This document shows, piece by piece, positions 1 to 3,097 of a DNA stretch of 5,373 bases. The position numbers were made by a program, and so were the translations under genes. The notes under the pieces were generated by a model. The model searched no databases. It saw only the letters and a list, made by a program, of their open reading frames with translations, and was not told the origin of the DNA. Positions within the stretch are counted from its first letter, which is position 1. Each line of letters opens with the position of its first letter. The stretch is from Cyclobacteriaceae bacterium (GTDB lineage: Bacteria; Bacteroidota; Bacteroidia; Cytophagales; Cyclobacteriaceae), in NCBI GenBank assembly GCA_029882675.1, contig JAOUKJ010000313.1, positions 1 to 5,373 of the forward strand. The letters are read 5' to 3'.

Positions 1-46
1 CGTCAAAAGTATTTTGTTCTTTGCTATCTATATTAAAATATGGCAT
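1..46 (-). CDS. GMC-family FAD oxidoreductase, N-terminus only (runs off left edge)
   Basis: Only the first 15 codons are in the window, reading MPYFNIDSKEQNTFD. The call rests on two points. This short N-terminus resembles, from memory, the leaders that precede the FAD-binding GxGxxG segment in Bacteroidota GMC oxidoreductases. The gene also starts 42 nt after the stop of a gluconate-2-dehydrogenase-subunit-3-like gene on the same strand, the usual arrangement for this two-component type. Such enzymes oxidise sugars or other alcohols using FAD. The FAD-binding motif itself lies outside the window, so the family is inferred mainly from context. No strong ribosome binding site precedes the ATG; an AGAAAG lies a few bases upstream. 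Confidence 0.6.
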   Translation of the reverse strand, partial: MPYFNIDSKEQNTFD

Positions 47-88
47 GTCTTTCTAATTTAAAATTCTGTCGCTCCTATTAATTTCTTC

Positions 89-628
89 CTACGCATTGAT
101 GGGTACACATCCCTTGAAATCGCCAGGGATCATTTTGTACTTCGTTATATTGGTCACGGCATACTCCGTATTAAAGTAGCCCCTCAACGTGAGTCTTTTT
201 AATAATTTATAGGCAGAAACCAGCCCTTCCGTGTCTTCTTCTTTGGCACTGTTCAACTCACTCAGCAAGTCGTGACGCTGTTCTGCCGTAGAAGTTGAGA
301 AATTATTCCCGTGCTTCGCTTCTGAATTAACATCCAACTGCTTCAAGCCATTCAGTGCCTTTTGCATATCTTCCGGTGAATGGCAATCCTGCAGCATCTT
401 TACGATAAACAGCTGAACATCCAGTTCTTTGGCTCCGGGCGTGTCTGTGGTTGGAATAATGGTATCCACCACGGCAGCTAGTGTTTGTTGTACATGATCG
501 TTGAGCAGCGTGTCCCAGTTGTTTTCAGCAGCCGGCGTACAGCCCTGACTGAGAAAACCCAGCGATGTAAATGCAGTAGCGCTTCCGATCAAAAATGATG
601 CGCTCTTTATGGCTTCCCTTCTGTTCAT
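89..628 (-). CDS. Gluconate 2-dehydrogenase subunit 3 family protein
   Basis: This 179-residue protein is the small partner of a GMC-type membrane-associated dehydrogenase. In this family it is thought to help export or assemble the FAD-carrying large subunit. The N-terminus (NRREAIK, then a hydrophobic stretch at about residues 10-28) resembles a Tat-like or lipoprotein signal, with Cys30 as possible lipid anchor. The sequence before it (LSQGC) is not a textbook lipobox because Gln is at -2. The family signature is DTIIPTTDTPGAKE at residues 55-68, with a second conserved block near the C-terminus: LTLRGYF at 146-152 and MIPGDFKGC at 166-174. Length is normal for Bacteroidota members. The ATG at 628 is the natural start because it begins the signal sequence; no Shine-Dalgarno is seen. 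It forms an operon with the downstream GMC gene. The substrate is unknown. Confidence 0.88.
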   Translation of the reverse strand: MNRREAIKSASFLIGSATAFTSLGFLSQGCTPAAENNWDTLLNDHVQQTLAAVVDTIIPTTDTPGAKELDVQLFIVKMLQDCHSPEDMQKALNGLKQLDVNSEAKHGNNFSTSTAEQRHDLLSELNSAKEEDTEGLVSAYKLLKRLTLRGYFNTEYAVTNITKYKMIPGDFKGCVPINA

Positions 629-686
629 AAGTTTGTTGTTTAAAATTGAAAGGTCACGACTTCAATCCGACCCTTTTATGCGGTGG

Positions 687-719
687 CAATTATACGAATA
701 AATTATTGTTGTTGCCAAA
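687..719 (-). promoter_or_regulatory. Bacteroidota-type promoter for the subunit 3 / GMC operon
   Basis: On the minus strand a TTTG (plus-strand CAAA, 716-719) is followed after 21 nt by TATAATTG (plus-strand 687-694). The latter differs at one specified position from the -7 consensus TAnnTTTG known from Bacteroides and Flavobacterium. The spacing is within the reported range. Transcription would start near 680, giving a leader of roughly 50 nt before the ATG at 628. Identified by eye only. Confidence 0.5.
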
Positions 720-733
720 GAGGGTACAACAAC
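708..733. promoter_or_regulatory. Inverted repeat GTTGTTG/CAACAAC, possible operator
   Basis: Perfect 7-bp arms at 708-714 and 727-733 flank a 12-bp spacer that contains the predicted -33 TTTG of the minus-strand promoter. A protein bound here would cover that promoter and could also influence serC, about 140 bp to the right. No regulator gene is visible nearby. The arms are simple GTT/AAC repeats, so a chance match cannot be excluded. Confidence 0.25.
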
Positions 734-872
734 TATAAAAAAATTATCCCTATTGTCCGATCATTATTTTAAACCAAAGACTATTTTTCTTGTCACTTTC
801 CCTAATAAAGCGGAACTTCGCACCCTTGTTTAAAAGCCCTATAAAATCATAATATATAAACTACGAAAAAGG

Positions 873-1955
873 ATGAGCAGAGCATATAATTTTTCAGCCG
901 GACCGGCCAGCCTACCGCTGGAAGTCTTGGAGAAAGCACAAAAGGAACTGATTGATTACAAAGGCAGTGGCATGTCTGTCATGGAGATGAGTCACCGGTC
1001 GAAAGAATACATGGAGATCATTGAAAATGCCGAAAAAAATCTCCGCACCTTAATGAACATACCCGCCAATTACAAGGTGTTGTTTTTGCAGGGGGGCGCC
1101 TCCACGCAGTTTGCCATGGTGCCACTCAACCTGTTTACAAAGAATAAAAAAGCAGATTATATCAATACCGGGGCCTGGTCTAAAAAGGCCATCGCCGAAG
1201 CCAAAAGGTACGGCACAGTCAATGTAGTGGCTTCTTCAGATGATGACACTTTCAACTACATCCCTGAACTAACTGCCGGAATGTTCAGCGCTGATGCTGA
1301 TTATGTACATATCACGAGCAACAATACCATCTATGGCACCTGTTACCCGGAACTGCCGGAAACAGGCGGCGTTCCCCTGGTGGCTGACATGTCATCTGAT
1401 ATCCTTTCAAAGGAATACGATGTTTCTAAATTTGGACTCATCTATGCCGGTGCACAAAAGAACATCGGACCGGCAGGAGTCACTATCGTCATCATCCGTG
1501 AAGACCTCGTAGGCAAAGCCCTGGACATTACGCCAACCATGCTCAATTACCAAACGCATGTTGATGGCGGTTCAATGTTCAACACACCCCCCTGTTTTGC
1601 CATCTATATGGCCGGACTGGTCTTTGAGTACCTGTTAGAAAATGGTGGTGTACCTGCCATGGAAAAAAAGAACAGGGAAAAAGCAGCCCTCCTATATGAC
1701 TTTCTTGATCAGTCATCGATGTTTAAAGCCACTGTTGCATCCCGTTCAAGGTCTATTATGAATGTGCCATTTGTCACAGGCAATGATGAGCTGGACGCCA
1801 AATTCATCAAAGAAGCTGGTGCCAAAAACCTAAAAACGCTGAAAGGTCACCGCTCTGTGGGCGGCATGCGGGCAAGTATTTATAATGCCATGCCCCGTGA
1901 AGGTGTGGAGGCATTGGTCAATTTTATGAAAGAATTTGAGGCTGATAACGGTTGA
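873..1955 (+). CDS. serC: Phosphoserine aminotransferase SerC
   Basis: SerC is a cytoplasmic PLP enzyme that converts 3-phosphohydroxypyruvate and glutamate to O-phosphoserine and 2-oxoglutarate in serine synthesis. Many family members also act on the pyridoxal-phosphate precursor 3-hydroxy-4-phosphohydroxythreonine lineage. The 360-residue length is standard. Visible landmarks are the N-terminal YNFSAGPA, substrate-binding His41-Arg42 in SHRSKEY, the cofactor-phosphate loop GGASTQF (74-80), Trp102, Thr152 in SNNT, Asp172 in VADMSSD, the Schiff-base lysine Lys196 in YAGAQKNIGP, FNTPP (236-240) and His326-Arg327 with Arg333 in GHRSVGGMR. The start fits the conserved N-terminus; AAAAAGG directly abuts the ATG, too close for a normal Shine-Dalgarno. 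No convincing promoter was found between 720 and 872. Unlike many Bacteroidota loci, no serA follows. From memory the sequence resembles Bacillus SerC closely. Confidence 0.97.
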   Translation: MSRAYNFSAGPASLPLEVLEKAQKELIDYKGSGMSVMEMSHRSKEYMEIIENAEKNLRTLMNIPANYKVLFLQGGASTQFAMVPLNLFTKNKKADYINTGAWSKKAIAEAKRYGTVNVVASSDDDTFNYIPELTAGMFSADADYVHITSNNTIYGTCYPELPETGGVPLVADMSSDILSKEYDVSKFGLIYAGAQKNIGPAGVTIVIIREDLVGKALDITPTMLNYQTHVDGGSMFNTPPCFAIYMAGLVFEYLLENGGVPAMEKKNREKAALLYDFLDQSSMFKATVASRSRSIMNVPFVTGNDELDAKFIKEAGAKNLKTLKGHRSVGGMRASIYNAMPREGVEALVNFMKEFEADNG

Positions 1956-2009
1956 TAGTAAATAGTAGAGGGTAAGTGGCAGGCAGAATGTAGTAATTGA
2001 CAATACTGC

Positions 2010-2033
2010 AAAACATGAAACACATAATGTTTT
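2010..2033 (+). terminator. Weak hairpin downstream of serC
   Basis: AAAACAT (2010-2016) and ATGTTTT (2027-2033) form a perfect 7-bp AT-rich stem with a 10-nt loop, starting 54 nt after the serC stop. The T's belong to the stem and no T-run follows, so this is a poor intrinsic terminator. It is listed because it is the first structure after serC; the stronger hairpin at 2141-2190 is the better candidate for ending serC transcripts. Confidence 0.2.
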
Positions 2034-2091
2034 ACTGACCCAACCTGGCATCCCAAATCAATTTTATCAACAAAATAATTAATTAAATGTT

Positions 2092-2121
2092 TTGACAATT
2101 AAAACGAACATGCTTATCTTG
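2092..2121 (+). promoter_or_regulatory. Promoter-like site upstream of first small membrane protein gene
   Basis: TTGACA (2092-2097) is followed after 17 nt by TATCTTG (2115-2121). This can be read as a sigma-70-like -35/-10 pair or as a Bacteroidota TTTG / TAnnTTG pair with 20 nt between. The same layout recurs at 2598-2627 upstream of the paralogous gene: both read GTnTTGACAATnA, and both end TAnnTTGCTTTnA after the same distance. That repetition is the main support. Transcription would begin near 2128, leaving a leader of about 80 nt that contains the long hairpin at 2141-2190. Confidence 0.5.
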
Positions 2122-2140
2122 CTTTTATAGATGCTATTTA

Positions 2141-2197
2141 AAACATTAGATTCACCTTTTTTGGAGATGAAAAAAGCGAATCTAATGTTTATTTTTT
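2141..2197 (+). terminator. Long hairpin with T-tract: terminator or leader attenuator
   Basis: AAACATTAGATTC (2141-2153) pairs perfectly with GAATCTAATGTTT (2178-2190). After a small internal loop, CTTTTTT (2156-2162) pairs with AAAAAAG (2170-2176) around the 7-nt loop GGAGATG. That makes 20 base pairs in 50 nt. A single A and then six T's (2192-2197) follow, which fits an intrinsic terminator although the stem is AT-rich. It may end serC read-through, 185 nt past the serC stop. It also lies between the promoter-like site at 2092-2121 and the gene at 2210, with no room for another promoter after it, so it may attenuate that gene or end a short leader RNA of about 70 nt. Confidence 0.6.
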
Positions 2198-2209
2198 AAT
2201 CGAAAAACC

Positions 2210-2488
2210 ATGAAAGTGAGAAAACACAAAAGTGTTGATCCCGGCTTAGTCGCGCATGTAAATGATTATAATAAACAAGACTCTAAACCACACAGACTTC
2301 AAAAATTCCAGCATTTGAGAAGTGACGCCAGATCCCTGGTTCTGGATTTCATTTATGGACTTTTAATTTTACTCTTTGCTGTTTTTATGAATGGAAGAGT
2401 AGCTTTTATTGCTGTGTTTTGGGGCGCACTGATTGTTGGAAGTCTGCTGATCCTATCATCAATACATCGGTTTTCAAAAGTTTGCTAA
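2210..2488 (+). CDS. Unrecognised small protein with two membrane segments (paralog 1)
   Basis: I do not recognise this 92-residue protein. Residues 1-41 are hydrophilic and basic (MKVRKHKSVDPG...HLRSDAR), followed by two hydrophobic segments at about 43-60 and 64-85 with a tight turn (NGR) between. It ends in a short basic tail, FSKVC. Both termini would face the cytoplasm by the positive-inside rule. The gene is real rather than chance. The protein at 2751-3032 has the same architecture, with 31 of 56 identical residues by eye over residues 37-92, including DAR, VLDFI, GLLIL, FAV, VAF, FWG and SKV, while the N-terminal parts diverge. Start: the ATG follows CGAAAAACC with no Shine-Dalgarno; the position matches the paralog's length. 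It appears to be its own transcription unit with a structured leader. Function unknown; small envelope or stress proteins often look like this. Confidence 0.82.
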   Translation: MKVRKHKSVDPGLVAHVNDYNKQDSKPHRLQKFQHLRSDARSLVLDFIYGLLILLFAVFMNGRVAFIAVFWGALIVGSLLILSSIHRFSKVC

Positions 2489-2492
2489 TCCC

Positions 2493-2516
2493 TTAAATCC
2501 GCAGGCGGCTTTAATT
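2493..2516 (+). terminator. Possible terminator after paralog 1
   Basis: Five nt after the TAA stop, TTAAA (2493-2497) pairs with TTTAA (2510-2514) and, across one T/C mismatch, CCG (2499-2501) pairs with CGG (2506-2508) around the tetraloop CAGG. The following bases are AT-rich (TTATGG) but not a clean T-run. Its position directly after the stop supports a terminator; the short, interrupted stem argues for caution. Confidence 0.4.
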
Positions 2517-2597
2517 ATGGATTTCATGGCATTTTAGTCATTATTTCATTGAACCTTGTACATGTAAGCAAATCGATAATATACTCAAAACTAGGTA

Positions 2598-2627
2598 TTG
2601 ACAATAATATTAGGTATCTCTAAATTG
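2598..2627 (+). promoter_or_regulatory. Promoter-like site upstream of second small membrane protein gene
   Basis: TTGACA (2598-2603) is followed after 17 nt by TAAATTG (2621-2627). Element sequence and distance match the site at 2092-2121: TTGACAAT, 15 nt, TAnnTTGCTTT in both. The intervening bases mostly differ, so the shared parts look selected rather than just left over from duplication. Transcription would start near 2634, giving a leader of about 115 nt. Confidence 0.5.
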
Positions 2628-2660
2628 CTTTCACAAATAAGAGATATTATATCCTCATCT

Positions 2661-2696
2661 GAATGGTTATTTTCATGTAAAAGAAATAACCACTTC
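2661..2696 (+). promoter_or_regulatory. Leader hairpin upstream of paralog 2
   Basis: TGGTTATTT (2664-2672) pairs perfectly with AAATAACCA (2684-2692) around an 11-nt loop. GAA (2661-2663) can add three more pairs with TTC (2694-2696) if C2693 is bulged. It lies between the promoter-like site at 2598-2627 and the ATG at 2751. No T-run follows, so it is not an intrinsic terminator; it may affect mRNA stability or translation. Its sequence is unrelated to the hairpin before paralog 1. Confidence 0.35.
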
Positions 2697-2750
2697 ATAC
2701 AGGGCTATTAAATATCGGCAGTTGATGTTTAATTTGTAAATTCGGAAGAA

Positions 2751-3032
2751 ATGGAAGGAAGCGAAAGTAAACAAGTGAAATTTGACTTTGATGGAAACCA
2801 TTTAAACAAGCCTTCATCAGACGCTATTAAAAGAAAACAACCTATCAATGCTTTGAAACTAAAGAGAGATGCCCGGGCCTTTGTACTCGACTTTATTTTC
2901 GGATTATTGATCCTTATATTTGCTGTTTTAGTCTATGGCAGTGTGGCCTTTTACACTATATTTTGGGGCTCCATTGTTGTCGGTGGTATACTGATCATTT
3001 CTGCACTCAATAAACTTTCAAAAGTATTTTGA
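2751..3032 (+). CDS. Unrecognised small protein with two membrane segments (paralog 2)
   Basis: This 93-residue protein is a paralog of the one at 2210-2488 and I do not recognise the family. A hydrophilic N-terminal part (residues 1-41, with an acidic patch FDFDG and a basic stretch IKRKQ, then LKLKRDAR) precedes membrane segments at about 44-62 and 64-86 and the tail KLSKVF. The conserved core matches its neighbour at DAR..VLDFI.GLLIL.FAV, then G.VAF, FWG, VG and SKV; Asp46 before the first membrane helix and Trp72 in the second are kept in both. Substitutions are mostly conservative (I/V/L, S/A, K/R), as expected for a selected protein. The ATG is preceded by GGAAG, the most Shine-Dalgarno-like sequence in the window, about 5 nt away. 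It has its own promoter-like site and converges on the phosphoesterase gene. Function unknown. Confidence 0.82.
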   Translation: MEGSESKQVKFDFDGNHLNKPSSDAIKRKQPINALKLKRDARAFVLDFIFGLLILIFAVLVYGSVAFYTIFWGSIVVGGILIISALNKLSKVF

Positions 3033-3047
3033 TCAGCAGGCCTGTTT

Positions 3048-3068
3048 TGTAAAGAATTACAGCTTTTT
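3048..3068 (+). terminator. Possible weak terminator after paralog 2
   Basis: TGTAA (3048-3052) and TTACA (3057-3061) form a 5-bp stem with the tetraloop AGAA, extendable by a T-G wobble, followed by GC and then five T's (3064-3068). It starts 16 nt after the TGA. The stem is short and AT-rich, so termination here may be inefficient. Confidence 0.35.
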
Positions 3069-3069
3069 A

Positions 3070-3097
3070 ACCGGCATCTACTTGTTTTTTTGCCGGT
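3070..3097. terminator. Inverted repeat at the convergent gene ends
   Basis: ACCGGCA (3070-3076) pairs perfectly with TGCCGGT (3091-3097) around a 14-nt loop holding seven T's (3085-3091, the last in the stem). It is the most GC-rich hairpin between the convergent genes and could slow polymerase from both sides. The right arm lies within the last codons of the minus-strand phosphoesterase gene (Asp-Arg-Gln region). On neither strand does a proper T-run follow the stem, so it is not a standard intrinsic terminator. Confidence 0.35.

Noticed and set aside
826..860. Promoter for serC (TTG at 826-828 with TATATAAA near 853)
   Set aside because: The -7 part matches TAnnTTTG poorly and the spacing is long; the region is simply AT-rich, so no promoter is claimed.
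1294..1512. Plus-strand 72-codon frame inside serC
   Set aside because: It is an out-of-frame shadow of the serC catalytic core.
1997..2004. Third TTGACAAT copy as another promoter
   Set aside because: No TAnnTTG follows at the 15-nt distance seen in the other two sites; the sequence there is ACACATA.
1830..2098. Two minus-strand open frames over the serC 3' end and downstream
   Set aside because: They overlap conserved serC codons (GHRSVGGMR region), have Cys/His/Leu-rich low-information translations and no promoter or partner.
2141..2190. Miniature transposable element (MITE) with terminal inverted repeats
   Set aside because: Only 50 nt long, no flanking target-site duplication seen, no second copy in the window, and the T-tract fits a terminator-like hairpin better.
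2499..2508. CCGC/GCGG as a stand-alone hairpin
   Set aside because: That pairing leaves a 2-nt loop; the CCG/CGG pairing with tetraloop CAGG in the listed terminator is the feasible version.
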